Assembly (NCBI GenBank): GCA_050084985.1
Contig: JBITNC010000001.1
Location: 98,828,001-98,892,000, forward strand
Source of the DNA: Nageia nagi
Taxonomy: Eukaryota; Pinophyta
DNA length: 64,000 nt
Direction: 5' to 3'
This document shows, piece by piece, positions 23,690 through 35,812 of the stretch (the first letter of the stretch is position 1; every line of letters starts with the position of its first letter). The notes beneath the pieces were generated by a model. It worked only from the letters and a program-made list of their open reading frames with translations, was not told where the DNA came from and searched no databases. Position numbers and translations under genes: made by a program.

Positions 23690-24840
23690 AAGTATGTAAT
23701 AATTGGAAAATTTATATATAGAAGATCCTTTAATAGTACTCTTCTTTGATGCCTTCAAAGCCATGAAACAAATGAAACCTTGAAGCAAGCTCATGAAGGT
23801 ATATGTGGTGGTCATTTTAATGGAAAAATAATTTATTTGAAGTTTCTTAGATTTCGGTATTATTGATCATTAATGGAGAATGATTTTTGTGAGCATGTTA
23901 ATAAATGTGAGCAACATCAAAAGAATGTTATATTACAAGCATCTCCTTCTCATGAGTTGAATATGATTGTTTGTTCTTAGCCATCTTCTATTTGGGTGCT
24001 TGATTTTGTTGAAGTAATAAATCCACATTCTAGAGAGGAGCATTAATTCATTATTACTGCAATTGAATATTTCACAAAATGGGTGGAGACTATCCGATTT
24101 AAATTCTCCAAAGGTAATAGAATAATAGAGTTTGTTGTTAAAAAAAGCATAATAAGATTTGGGGTACTATCCAAGCTCTTTATGGACAATTGGTCAAATT
24201 CTAGAGGAAATAAGGTAAAGAAGTTTTGCAAGAAGTTCAATATTGAGAGGAAATTTTCCACTTCATATTATCCTCAAGCCAATGGGCAAGTGTATACTAA
24301 AAAAATCATTATTAGTATATTGGGTAAAATAGTTGAGAAACATGGAAAGGATTGGCATCACCAACTTCCATATGCACTTTGGGCATATAGGAAAAGTACA
24401 AGGATGAAAATAAGTGCTACTTCATTTCCCCTTATTTATGGAGATAAGGTTGTAGTACCTTTGGAGTTAGAGATTCCATTGTTAAGAGTATCATTATAAG
24501 GCATGATCTCAAATAAAGATACAAGAATGGTAAGATTATTATCTTTATAGGATTTGGAAAAGAAAAGAGTAAATGCTTTGAAGCATTTAAGAGTTTATCA
24601 ATACAAAATTAGAAGGCATTAAGCCCAAGTAACTTGAGGTTGGAGATTTGGTCCTTAGATAAAATCAAGTAAAAACTAAGGCATTAGAGCAAGAGAAGAA
24701 GATAAAGTTTGAACGAATTGGATTGCTCCTTATATTATTATAGCAAAGTATGAATTAAGGGCATACAAATTGGAAACAATTGAATGCAAGGAGTTGAAGC
24801 ATCCTAATAATGTTACGCTCCTTAACAATTTCTATGGATA
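23690..24840 (+). pseudogene. Tat-type Ty3/gypsy integrase remnant (element F)
   Basis: Integrase, which inserts the cDNA into the genome. One frame, with stops, gives the zinc-binding N-terminus (HEGICGGHF near 23792, then CEHVNKC near 23890) and the core (SIWVLDFVEV near 24000, FTKWVETI near 24075, then a clean frame to 24499). The second catalytic Asp is in LFMDNWSNSRG near 24180. YYPQANGQVYTKK follows near 24270, where the family has ANGQAEA.NK, so the catalytic Glu is lost. DWHHQLPYALWAYR follows. After 24550 the C-terminal part (LKHLRVYQYKIR, then NWIAPYIIIAKYE) continues with a frameshift. Inactive. Confidence 0.85.
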
Positions 24841-25910
24841 ACATATCCTTTTAGATCATTTTTAGCTATTTTTTGTCAGCCTTTTATCATTTTGATATTA
24901 GTTGTAGTCTAAGAAGCTATTCATCAGGTTTTCATTAAGTTTTAACAAGATACTTTCTCAGGTAGAGGTGCATTAGCACACTATTTTTAGGAGGATTTTA
25001 AGATTTTATTTTCTTTAGTGGTCGTTAGTCATTTCAACTATCATATATTTTTCATTTTGAGGTTAAAAAAAGAAAAATATTATAAAATAAGAAAGAGATT
25101 CATTATGATTTGAGAAAATGGGTTTTGATCTTTTTTGTTCATTTCATTCCATGGGAACAAGATAAGGCCAACTAAAGATGTGAAGTGCTTCATTCATATT
25201 TAGATAAAAATATTAGAGGAAAAGTATCTAAAAGAAGGTGCATCAATATACCAATGATCCTAAGAAATTTTCAAGGCTAGATTTTGTGGATTTTCATTAA
25301 CACTTTCAAGTACCACTATTCAATGTTTGTTTGGATTTTCATATGATTTTTAGCATTCAGAGATTCATTTTGAAAGTTAAGTGAAGGTATATTTTCTTGT
25401 ACCTTATCTTGGTTTTTAAAATTATTATGGTTTTTAAAATTCAATTTTATATTGTAATTAAACAACAAATTTTAGAGGTTTTGCAAATTTCAAAAATTCT
25501 CCCTTTTGATACTTGGGGCATTAAGTACTAGGTTCTAGAACTTTCATGAATGGGAGTAAGCCTCTTTTGGTACTCAAGGCATGAAGGACTTAGATTTCCT
25601 TCATGGAAGTGTGTCAAGATATTAAGAAGATGAGAATTACTTGAAATATTGATGACATACATGTTTTTTTTTTCAATTTTTAAGATTCAAGAATTATTTT
25701 GATGATTTATGAGATATATGATATTATGTGTATTTCATATTTGCTTTAATAAAGGTGATTCATATGAGATATTGATGAGATACCCATGAGGAAGATAAGA
25801 TTTTGCGTATGTGTACTATTTTCCTATGTTATTGCAAATTTTAGTCTTTGCCTTGGTTCCTTCCATTCTGGTTGGGTCTTCATTGCAACAACCAAGATAA
25901 AGAGGGGACA
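24841..25910 (+). other. Element F 3' non-coding interior with polypurine tract
   Basis: No coding content after integrase. AAAGAGGGGACA at 25899-25910 is a plausible polypurine tract; if so the right LTR begins at 25911. Confidence 0.5.
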
Positions 25911-27110
25911 TTACATGAAGTAATAGTGTACGATGATGCATAACGAGTTGTCAATGCACAAAGCTTATGTAGTATAAAAAATGAGAGACTCCAAGCTATC
26001 ACCGTGAATGGGGAAGTATTTTTATTTCAATTTATATTTTTTCCTTTGAATTATATTTTGATTTCTTAAAACATATTCAAAAGGAAGGAATCTTTTAACC
26101 CTAAATTTAATTTTTATTTAATTAAAAATATACTCTAGGTATCTAAGTTAAAAAATTGGTCTATTGTTATATTTGAGGTATATTTCTTGAATAAAGAATA
26201 TTTTACTTATTTCTATCCTTTGTGGTGACAAGTTGAAGGAGCACTAGCCAAGATGTCTTGGTTGATGGTGGAATTTCATCTATAAAGGTAGGAAGGATTA
26301 TGATTTGAATCATAATCTAGACCATGATAGAGAACTCATACAATCTATGTATGGTGTTCTTCAAGATATTTTCAAGTTTGTATTTGAGCCTTCATTGCTA
26401 ACGATTACAAAAATGCACTACAAGGTATTAATGTACTACACTTGTTGAGAATAGGTAGTTTAAACCTTAGGAGTAAGTCATCTTTGGTCTATTGGATACA
26501 AACCTAAGCTATGACCCACACAAAATAGTTAAATGATAGGTTTATGGTATATTTTTATAAAGATTTGATTAGGTCTAGGCATATAATAATTAGGTCTTGT
26601 GAACTATAATTATTTGCTTAACCATTTATTTAAGTATTTTGTTTTAATTATAAATAATATTACTAATTAAGTAAAATTTTTTTTAGTATAAACATGATGC
26701 ATAAGCTTTTAGTTTTCATATACACTAAACCATCCTTTTACATAAAAAACTAATGCTATTACAATACCTTTTGAGGATAGTCCACTCTAAAGTTAACTCA
26801 TTTTCATTTTTTTCCATCTATAACCTCCAATAGATCATATATGATCCCATAATTTTGCCATACTATTATATGTGGAAGAGCATTATCCTTAACATTACTG
26901 AGCTTGATATAATTGGTAATGATAGTACACCAATGAAATATTTAAGTGCATATTGATCATTCTTATCTTCACTAGCTAGAATTATCCACCATCCATAATT
27001 GGTAATGATAATACATTAATGATAGATTCAATGCCCCTAATAGAATAATGATAATCTTGATAATATCTAATTATAAGCATCTATTATCCATATCTAGTTT
27101 TGATAGTACA

Positions 27111-27575
27111 TGATCCATAAACTATAAGATTAAAATTTCACTTTAACCTTTTCTTAGGATCAACTCACACTTAAAATAATTAGGTACTTGTAAAGGAAAA
27201 TCAGGAAAAAAAAATTGTAAACATAGAGAAGAGAAAAGCATTCACCATAGAAAGAGACAAGCAAAATTATCTTGGTTCACCCACTGTGGGCTACATCCAG
27301 CTCAAAAGCTCTCTACTATTAGTGGGTGGAATCACTTTACAAGGCCTCCTTGGTCCTTCAAAACCTCCTCTCACATTCACAACACATTCACAGCTTTGAA
27401 AATCACAACAAGAACTAAAAACAACTTTCCTGAAATCCTCCTTTTTTTTCACGTCCAATTTGCTCCCCTTTTATACAATTTTGGGGGCTAAAATTGGAGA
27501 GTATTACAACTAAGAAATTATATACAAAACCTATTTTTAGATACCCATTAATCTCCTTGATCTTCCTGTCAAGTT
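27111..27575 (-). repeat. Inverted, truncated LTR arm of element C
   Basis: 465 bp, reverse complement of the U5-R-partial U3 part of the right LTR (32833-33299) with scattered mismatches. It lacks the first ~666 bp of the LTR. The inner junction reads AAGTTTGGTATC, and the right LTR in reverse reads AAATTTGGGCTC, so TTTGG is shared at the breakpoint. The open frame on the minus strand here is LTR sequence, not a gene. Confidence 0.9.
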
Positions 27576-27587
27576 TGGTATCAGAGC
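27576..27587 (+). other. Primer-binding site of element C
   Basis: TGGTATCAGAGC, a perfect match to the plant initiator tRNA-Met primer site. It abuts the inverted arm instead of a U5 end. Confidence 0.9.
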
Positions 27588-27757
27588 AGTTGAAATCATT
27601 AGGATAACCTATATTTTTGAGATTGTTGTTGGTGTTTGGAAAGTGTTCTTGCATGTATACCAAGTCACAAAGCAAGAAAGGAGAAGGAGAATTTGTGGAG
27701 GAGGATCCAGAAATTGGTTCTAGAGTTTGGCTAAAGAAGCAAAGAGAGCTTGGAGCC

Positions 27758-28677
27758 ATGGCCAATGAAGGAGGGTCTAATGTGGAAAAGTAAATTGCTG
27801 ATCTCTCCATAATGTTCCAGAAGATGTCTCTACAATTCCAACACTTTCAAGAATAACAATACAAGAAAAATGAAGGTGAAACTAGTGTAGGTAATAAAAT
27901 TGACAATGATATTACACATAGTGTTTTCCAAAGTTCTTTGAAATTGGAAGTTAAATTTGATTTGCCTAATTTTATTGAAGAAATGAATGCTGAGAAGTTA
28001 GACCATTGGATTAAACAAATTGAGGTATATTGTAGAATTCAAAGAATTGTAAGAGATGAGGATAAAATCCAATTAGCAACTCTTAAAATGAGTGGTAATG
28101 CACTTGTTTGGTGGGAAAGTTATTTGCAAAGTAAGAATGAATCAATTCAAGCTTGTATTGCTTCTTGGACCCATTTTGTACAATTGCTTAGAGATTAGTT
28201 TTATCCTTTGGGTTATAGATAAAAAGTAGTCATGGAATGGCAAACTTTCCGTTAAGGCAAAGGGCAAAGTGTGCAAGAGTACACTATAGAATTCCGAAGA
28301 AAAGCTGCAATGCTAGGTATTCCTCTTGATTCCCAAGATACTCTTCTTAAGTATATTGGTGGTTTGCATAATTATTTAAGGCATACAATATTGATGTTTG
28401 ATCCAAATGATTTGGATAAAGTTTGTGTACAAGCCACTCACTTAGAAGAAAGGGGAAAATATGTTAAGGATGGGAAAAAGAACAATGCTTCCAATAACAA
28501 TAGTAATAATGATTCTGAAAAGAACAAAGGAAAGGGGAAAAAGAAAACTATGTCTACTACATAAAAAGAGAAGTCTAAAGATGTATGTACACATTGTCAA
28601 AAAGAAGGTCATTTAGAGGCTAAATGTTGGAAATTACATCCTGAATTACGCCCTAAACCTAAAGGTCAAAAGAAATA
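27758..28677 (+). pseudogene. Element C gag remnant
   Basis: Capsid and nucleocapsid polyprotein. A single frame from ATG 27758 runs to 28677. The capsid core at 27938-28390 includes LDHWIKQIEVYCRI and LATLKMSGNALVWWES. A Lys/Asn-rich linker follows. A complete CX2CX4HX4C zinc knuckle (CTHCQKEGHLEAKC) lies near 28588-28629. Stops lie at 27791, 27854, 28196, 28220, 28253 and 28562; all are TAA or TAG, at positions where gags of this type carry Gln. The frame continues into protease without a change of register, suggesting one gag-pol frame in the ancestor. Confidence 0.85.
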
Positions 28678-29200
28678 AACAAATACTGTTACTAAGAAAA
28701 TTGAAGATGGTTCATATGTAGATGATAAAATGGCATGTATGGTTTTGCATAATACACCTAATGAAGATGAGGAAAAGAAGAAAATTGATCTTTTTCACAT
28801 CAAGGTGCAAGCTAAGAAGACTAGGATTGATACATTCTTTGATTCTGGATCTCAAGCTAACTTAATTGCAGAAAAGTATGTCAAATCACTTGTACTCACT
28901 ACTCAACCTCATCCAAACCCATATCCATTGGGATGGGTTAATAAAAATTCAAAGTTAAAGGTAACACAACAATGCAAGTTGCAATTTGGGATTAATAGGG
29001 AGTACATTGATGAAGTTTTACTTGATGTTGTTCCTTTGGATATTTATGGGATTATGCTTGGTTGTCCTTATCTATGGGAAAGAGATGATTTATTTTATAG
29101 AAAGGAAAACAAATATAGACTCATTAAAGATGGAATTGAATACATGGTTAGTGGTCATCAAAACAAGAAAAATGATATTTTTTTGATTACTGCAGGATAA
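28678..29200 (+). pseudogene. Element C aspartic protease domain
   Basis: Retropepsin-type protease that would process gag-pol. The active-site block TFFDSGSQANLI is at about 28829-28864 with an intact D-S-G triad (D codon at 28841). The second conserved block, IYGIMLGCPYLWERDD, is near 29043-29090. The frame is open from 28730 to 29200 and lies in the same register as gag and RT; a stop separates it from each. This is the best preserved protease in the window. Confidence 0.85.
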
Positions 29201-29227
29201 TCAAAAAGACTAATCAATACAGGATAA

Positions 29228-30775
29228 ATGTTTATACTTGCAATGGTGAAATATCAAGATGAAGTGGAAATCAAAAAGGCACTTGAGGATTGTGAACCAC
29301 AATACAAAGAAGAAGTAAAAGAGGTAATTTCTGAATTTAAAGATTTATTTCAAGTACCTAAAGAACTTCCACCAAAAAGAGATATACAACATGAGATTCA
29401 ATTACATCCTGATGTTGCACTTCTTAATATTGGCTTATATAGAAATTCTATTTTGGAAACTGAAGAAATTAAAAAACAAGCCAAGGAATTGTTAGATCAA
29501 GGAGTCATTAGACCTAGCACATCACCGTGTGGATCTCTTATTTTTATAATTCCAAAGAAAGATGGAACTTGGCATATGTGTGTTGATTACAGGGCACTAA
29601 ATAAGATCACAGTTAAAAATCGATATCCTTTGCCACGTATTGATGATTTAATGGATCAATTACAAAAAGCTAGGTTTTTCACAAAATTAGATCTAAGAAG
29701 TGGTTATCATCAAGTACAAGTTAAAGAAGAGGATGTGTGGAAAACTGCTTTTAAAACTAGGCAAGGATTGTTTGAATGGTTGGTTTTACCATTTCGATTA
29801 TGCAATGCTCTTGCTACTTTCATGCATGTAATGAATGAGGTTTTAAGGACTTTCATTGATGATTTTGTTATTATGTATCTTGATGATATTCTCATTTACA
29901 GTGATAATTAGAAAGATCATGTGGTACATATTCATAAAGTGTTTGAAGTTTTAAGGGAATCAAAACTCTATTTGAAAATGTCTAAGTGTGAGTTTGTCAG
30001 AAAAAGTTTAATCTATCTTGGCCACATTGTAGGTGAAGGTCAATTGAGGATAGATTCTGCAAAAATTGAGGCTATATTGAAATGGCCTACTCCCATTAAT
30101 GTGATAGAGACTAGGAGTTTTCTTAGGGAAGTACATTATTTACGCAAGTTTATTGCTAAATTTTCTTACATGGCTTCTCCACTTCATGCAATTATAGGAA
30201 AGAGTCATGGATTTTAGTGGGGAGGGAAAGAACAACATGCTTTTGAATTGCTTAAAAAGAAAATTAGTAATGATCCAGTACTTGCTTTGCCTAATCTTTA
30301 GAAAACTTTTGAAATTGAAATTGATGCAAGTGACTATGCTATGGGTGCAGTTTTATTGCAAGAAAAACATCCAATTTGCTATCACTCAGAAATGTTTACT
30401 AGTGCTGTAAGAAACTATCCCACATATGACAAAGAGTTGTATGCATTAGTTCAAAGTGTTAAGAAATGGAAGCACTATTTGGTAGGTAAAGAGACAATAA
30501 TTCATACAGACCATCAACCCTTGCAATATCTTCAGTCACAATCTAAGTTGCAACAATCTAGGCACTTTCGTTGGATGGAATTTTTGCAACAATTTCATTT
30601 AGTGATTAAGTACAATAAGGGTACTCAAAATAAAATTGCTGATATGTTGTCTAGGCCTCCAATAGTTGCTAGTGTTGTGATTCTACAAAATAGTTCTTTA
30701 ATGCATGATGGGTATAAAGAACAGTATATGGCTGATCCTGATTTCCAAAATGTCTATCATAGATTGAGTTTGGTA
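29228..30775 (+). pseudogene. Element C reverse transcriptase and RNase H
   Basis: Copies element RNA to DNA and degrades the RNA. The RT core lies at 29470-29911: IIPKKDGTWHMCVDYRALN, then RFFTKLDLRSGYHQ, then the catalytic YLDDILIYS (YxDD) near 29876-29902. Thumb and connection follow (LGHIVGEG near 30020). RNase H at about 30310-30660 shows EIDASDYAMGAVL, then KELYAL, then HTDHQPL, with its acidic residues in place. Stops at 29909, 30215 and 30298 are all TAG. A frameshift occurs near 30770-30800. It is a Ty3/gypsy RT by motif order (RT-RNase H-integrase); the lineage below that was not fixed. Confidence 0.92.
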
Positions 30776-32126
30776 ATGAGGTTAGAAATCATGACTTTCA
30801 TTTGCATGATGGATTACTTTTTCATTTGGGCAAACTTTGTATTCCTAATGGTGAGAGGAATGATTTGATTAGGGAAGCTCATACTTCTCGTATTTCAAGG
30901 CACTTTGGTGTTGGGAAAACTGTTGCTAATCTACAAAGGTATTGTTACTGGCCTAAAATGCAAGAAAATGTATCCAAATATATCAGAGGTTGTATGTTAT
31001 GTAGTGTAAGAAAACCCAATAACAAAAAATTACATGACCATGGGAGAGTATTTCTATGGATTTTGTTAGAGGTTTACCTATGTCTAAAAGAGGTCATGAT
31101 TATTTATATGTGGTTGTGGATAGATTCAGTAATATGTGTATTCTAATCCCATGTAAAAAGATTGTGACAGGTCAAAAGGCAGCTAATCTTTTCTTTACTT
31201 ATGTATGGGTAAATTTTGGTCTTCCTACTTCTATCATTTCTGACAGGGATTCCAAGTTTCTTGGAAAATTTTGGACTTCTTTATGGGAAAGAATGGACAC
31301 TAAGCTAAAGAGGAGTACAACATTTCATCCATAGATAGATGGTCAAACAGAGGTGGTAAATAGGATAGTGGTACACCTATTACGGGGTTATTGTGGTAAG
31401 CATCCTAAAACTTGGGATGAGCATTTGAATTATATACATCATGCATATAATCGGGCTTTAAATTCTTCTACTAACAAAACACCTTTTGAGACTTGTTTTG
31501 GTTATTTGCCAAAATCACCTTTCAATATGGCTTTTGCTTCAACAAGTGATAGAGATATAGTTCTTCATAATGAAAAGTAGGCTAATAATTTTATTGAGAG
31601 GATTGGATTGATTCATCAAAAGGTAAAAGAATAGTTAGAGAAGAGTCAGGCCAAGTATAAGGAGAGGCATGTTCGTCATCGGGTGGATCATAAATTTTAG
31701 GTTGGGGATAAGGTATGGCTTCATCTCAGTAAGGAGAGACAGCATGGTAAGGGAAAGAAGTTGAAACCAATAAGGTATGGTCCATTTACCATTCTTGGTC
31801 AAGTTGGAGATAATGCATTTCGGTTGGACTTACCACCATATATGCAAATGTATTCTATTTTTAATGTTAAGAACTTGAAGTTGTACGAACCAACCTTAGT
31901 TGCAGAAGATACAGATGTCATGTTACCATCAGTTGAGGATTTAGCCCCTGAACACATGAATGTGTTGGTTGAGGATGTAGTATTGGAAAAGAAGCAATGA
32001 TCATCTCGTAGTCTCATACATGAGGTGTGGCATATTGGAGTGAAGGGCCAACATCCACACAAGGCCAAGTGGTATGTAGTTGATCGGGTGAGGGAGCTCT
32101 ACCCTCACCTCATTTCATCATCCTAA
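30776..32126 (+). pseudogene. Element C integrase
   Basis: Inserts cDNA into the genome. The N-terminal zinc-binding region is near 30880-31005 (HTSRISRHFG, then CMLC). The catalytic core begins MDFVRGLPMS near 31056, with YVVVDRFSNM, then SDRDSKFL near 31241-31264, then DGQTEVVNR near 31338, giving the D,D,E pattern. The C-terminal GPY/F-like part (KPIRYGPFTI) lies near 31761, and the frame ends at TAA 32124. The terminal segment (KGQHPHKAKWY) faintly resembles a chromodomain tail, but this is uncertain. One frameshift occurs near 31040. Stops lie at 31332, 31578, 31632 and 31698 (TAG) and 31998 (TGA). Confidence 0.9.
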
Positions 32127-32154
32127 ATGCTTTTGGGGATAAAAGCTCTCTCTC

Positions 32155-32166
32155 AATGGGGAGGAA
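32155..32166 (+). other. Element C polypurine tract
   Basis: AATGGGGAGGAA immediately before the right LTR start TGATCC. Confidence 0.85.
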
Positions 32167-33299
32167 TGATCCAAAATTTGGATCCCTTTGACATTTAGTA
32201 ATCTCCATTTCAATGTGTTCATTGTGATCATCTTATCATCAGGTTTTCGATGCTTCTTTTGGATCATGAATCCGAGTCCATATGTCGAAGATATGGTATT
32301 AATTCAATTTGTTTATTTTTGAGAAAAAAAAGGATTAAAAAAATAATATATTCAAATGTTGGCAACAATTGGAGGAGGGGACCCGCCTACCACCATGGAG
32401 TCAAAATGGCTTGCATGGAAGGTTAAGTGCTGTGTGGAAGCGACGAGGCGGGGGAGAGAGGAGGTCCATGTTAGAGTTTGACCGCATGGTGTGACCACCT
32501 ATTGATCGCCATCTTATTGCCAATCTGCTCATGAGATCGTCCACCCACACCATCCAAACTGCCATGCGACCGCCTAACCACTAGCCAAGCTGCCAATCAA
32601 CAGGAGGTTGACTACCTCTAAGCATGCCACGTGTTGTCACCATAGTGCACTTGCCCAATGTTAGGTTTTTTTAATGTATTTTTGGTGTTTTCAAAGGTTT
32701 ATGGTGATTTTTGATTCACCTAAGGTCCTATTATTAGGTTGAGTTAATTCTGTAAGCCTGAAATAGTCTAGAGAGCGTATTATTTAGATTTTAGAGTTCA
32801 TTTTGAGGAGATTTTTACAACCATTTGAGCCCAAATTTGATAGGAAGATCAAGGAGGTTAATGGGTATCTAAAAATAGGTTTTGTATCTAATTTCTTAGT
32901 TGTAATACTCTCCAATTTTAGCCCCCAAAATTGTATAAAAGGGGAGCAAATTGGACATGAAAAAAAAGGAGGATTTCAGGAAAGTTGTTTTCAGTTCTTG
33001 TTGTGATTTTTAGAGCTGTGAGTGTGTTGTGAATTTGAGAGGAGGTTTTGAAGGACCAAGGAGGCCTTGTAAAGTGATTCCACCCACTGATAATAGAGAA
33101 CTTTTGAGCTGGATGTAGCCCACACTGGGTGAACTAAGATAATTTTGCTTGTCTCTTTCTATGGTGAATGCTTTTCTCTTCTCTGTGTTTACAACTTTTT
33201 TTTTCCTGATTTTCCTTTACAAGCACTTAATTGTTTTAAGTGTGAATTGATCCTAAGAAAAGGTTAAAGTGAAATTTTAATCTTATAGTTTATGGATCA
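32167..33299 (+). repeat. Element C right LTR
   Basis: 1,133 bp, TGATCC...GGATCA. TATAAAA lies at 32934-32940, so transcription would start near 32965. The start TGATCCAAAATTTGGATCC is itself palindromic. GTACA follows directly. Confidence 0.9.
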
Positions 33300-35226
33300 G
33301 TACACAAATGATAAATTCAATAATATTAAGAGCATAGTGATAATCCTTATCATCTCTATCTAGAATTGTCCATTATGTATATGTTTTTTGGTAAGATAAA
33401 TTAGAAGGGTTTTTTAATATAGGGACTAAAAATTTGAATGCAAAATTAAATTCATGAAGTTTAACTATGGTTGAGAAAACTATAGCCATACCAAATAAAA
33501 CCATAGCCATGAGATGATACAAAAATACTGATCCAAGATATTCTTTTGTATGTATTTTACTAAAATATTAGCTCTTGTTGTTGCCTCTACCACTTGAGTG
33601 GTTGTAATTGTAGCCGTAACCAAAGCTATAACTATAGCCCTAATTTGTAGCTCCTCCATATATATTTTACTTTTTTTTCTTACTTCATTCTATCTTACCA
33701 CCATTTATTTTTGTCTAGGACTTTTCCTTGGACCAGAAGGCATAAACATAGTTGCTTCTTTAGAGGCTCCTAAATATTTATTATATTATCTTTCCTCTTG
33801 TGCTTTTATTGGAGAAGAGCTTATCATATCCAGTACAACTCTTATAGGGGATTTTTTATTTGTGGATATATTAGGATTTATGTCATTGTAATTTCCAATA
33901 AGTTTCAATAAGTAGTGATCTCTAAATTCTACATTCCTTTTTCTTTCTCCTTAATAGGGATTGTAAAGGGGATACTTGTAGTTCATGATACAATAACCTT
34001 TGATTCAATTTTTTTCTTTGTTCCACTTCATTGTTCTTATGTAACTTATCTTAGTATAAAAGCCATGCAATCTCTTTCCTTTAGCACATGATTGGGGCAA
34101 TGAATTTGTCTATTTTAAGGCATATTCCTCTTATCGTTTCTTCTTCTTCTTAGTTGGATCTTCTTCTAATCCTAGATCTAATATGAGGGTGCAAGATATG
34201 ATATATTTTCCTTGATTATCCATTTAAAAAATAATCCCATTCTAAATAATTTAACTCATGTTTTGGGTTAGCTATAGCCCTATGGGGTTAGGGTTTGAAT
34301 ATTTTATTTAGGCACTATAGGGGATTGACTAGAAGAACTCTCCATAGCTTGAATATGATTTTTCTCTTCCTTTAATACAACCATAGTTGGTAATGAGTTT
34401 GGAATCTCTTCTTCCTTCTTCATATACCTAGCCATATTTGTAGTCATAGGAGGGTCATTGACTAATTCTTCTATCAATGGAGAGGTATGTGATACATCAC
34501 TTCTTCCACTAAATTTTAAATGATAATCCTTCTATGAACCTTATCCAAATATTTTAGGGGAGATAAGATATCATCCTCTAACCTTTTCAAGGCTAAATCA
34601 AATGAGGGTGATAAATAATAAGTGTAAAGCACCATTAGAGCATGTACATTTTCTTCTTCCACTCCCTCAACAAGGATGGGATCAATGAATAAAGTGCCTT
34701 GTTTTATATGTAAGAATATGATTTTTAACAACCCTTGATGCATGGATAGCTTATTTTAAGCCCTTATAATGTACAATCCAAGGGAATGAAACATAAATAA
34801 GGGAAACTTTACCTATATATTATGGAGAAAATATGATCTCAATATGAGGTGATAATTGTAAATAAGAGAAATGTTTTCCTCTAATATGAAGAGTTTGATA
34901 GTTGTTGAGGCCAATCGATCCCAAAGAGAGGGAATGGGAATGGAGTTGTGATGGTGAATTGATTGATTCTTTTCAATTCTTTCATCTAGTTGGAGGAGTT
35001 GATTGATTTATATTTGAGAAGTTGTTAACTAACTCAAATGCAAAATTCCCGAAGCCTCCATTCTTTTATCTAATATGATAAGCTTGGTGTAAATAGCAAA
35101 CTATAGATTGTATATGATTTATCCTTTCCTCATTTAAATTTCTACAATCTATTGGGATATTATAATATCAAACCTCTAGAATCTTTCCAAAAATCCTTTG
35201 ACTTATATTACACATAGAATATGCCA

Positions 35227-35812
35227 TAATAGTCATCTTACTTGAATTTACTCATCAAGTTGGTTCATTTATGGTTGCCTCTCATTATTGAAGTTTCTCT
35301 CTTACCATTAGGGATTACCTATGGTATTAGTCATATTAAAAAACTCAACACTTTTATAGATTAAAATAAGTGTTTTGAATTTTACTTAATTGGAATCTAT
35401 GGTACGAATTGCTCATGTGATTTGGGATTTGAAATTCAAGAATACATCAAGCAGATTTATCCCTTGTACCTTCTTTTAACCAGCCATATCCATGTGATAA
35501 TGATATGCCACATGTTATGCTTTAAGTTCCTTGGACATGTTGGATTATGCATTTGACACTATGGTCATCCCATCCACCCCCCCATTGTTGATTGTGCATA
35601 ATTATTTCCCTATGACTCCTTATATTTACTATAATACCATATATACACAAATGAAGTTCTATGTGCATGCCCTATATTTACTATTTACATAACACTCATA
35701 CCATTGTATGTTAGTAAGTTATGTTCAAAATGATCTAGAATTGAATTGATTTTTTAGTAGATTGATGATAGTTGTAATTATTTACCTAATGAGGTTCTTT
35801 CGTGTATATATT
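35227..35812. other. No gene; spacer between elements F and E
   Basis: AT-rich and unassigned. It ends in ATATT (35808-35812), the left copy of element E's target duplication. Confidence 0.5.

Larger units (their letters stand above)
27111..33299 (+). mobile_element. Element C: Ty3/gypsy element with inverted left terminal repeat
   Basis: 6,189 bp inserted in the right LTR of element F with a perfect 5-bp duplication GTACA (27106-27110 and 33300-33304). The right end is a normal 1,133-bp LTR preceded by a polypurine tract. The left end is not a normal LTR: 27111-27575 is the reverse complement of 32833-33299, so both outer ends are the same U5 terminus (TGATCCATAAAC... and ...GTTTATGGATCA). 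A tRNA-Met primer site follows the left arm at once. The interior encodes gag, protease, RT, RNase H and integrase in one frame apart from two later shifts. Confidence 0.9.
21116..35226 (+). mobile_element. Element F: collapsed Tat-type Ty3/gypsy element
   Basis: Two direct copies of a ~2.5-kb sequence flank an integrase remnant. The left copy is 21116-23615. The right copy starts by 26,443 or earlier and ends at 35226, interrupted by element C. Both end ATAGAATAT(A/G)CCA. Gag, protease and RT are missing: the integrase starts within 80 bp of the left LTR, so several kilobases were deleted. No matching target duplication was found, and the outer left border may be truncated. Confidence 0.68.
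25911..35226 (+). repeat. Element F right LTR, split by element C
   Basis: Composed of 25911-27110 and 33305-35226. The part from 26443 on matches the left LTR; 25911-26442 has no counterpart there, so either the left LTR is truncated or the LTR starts at 26443. The nested insertion duplicated GTACA. Confidence 0.65.

Noticed and set aside
27415-27810. 131-codon minus-strand frame
   Set aside because: It is the inverted LTR arm plus primer region of element C; the same reading recurs in the right LTR at 32803-33006.
33598-33891. 97-codon hydrophobic frame
   Set aside because: Part of the element F right LTR; T-rich sequence gives hydrophobic readings.
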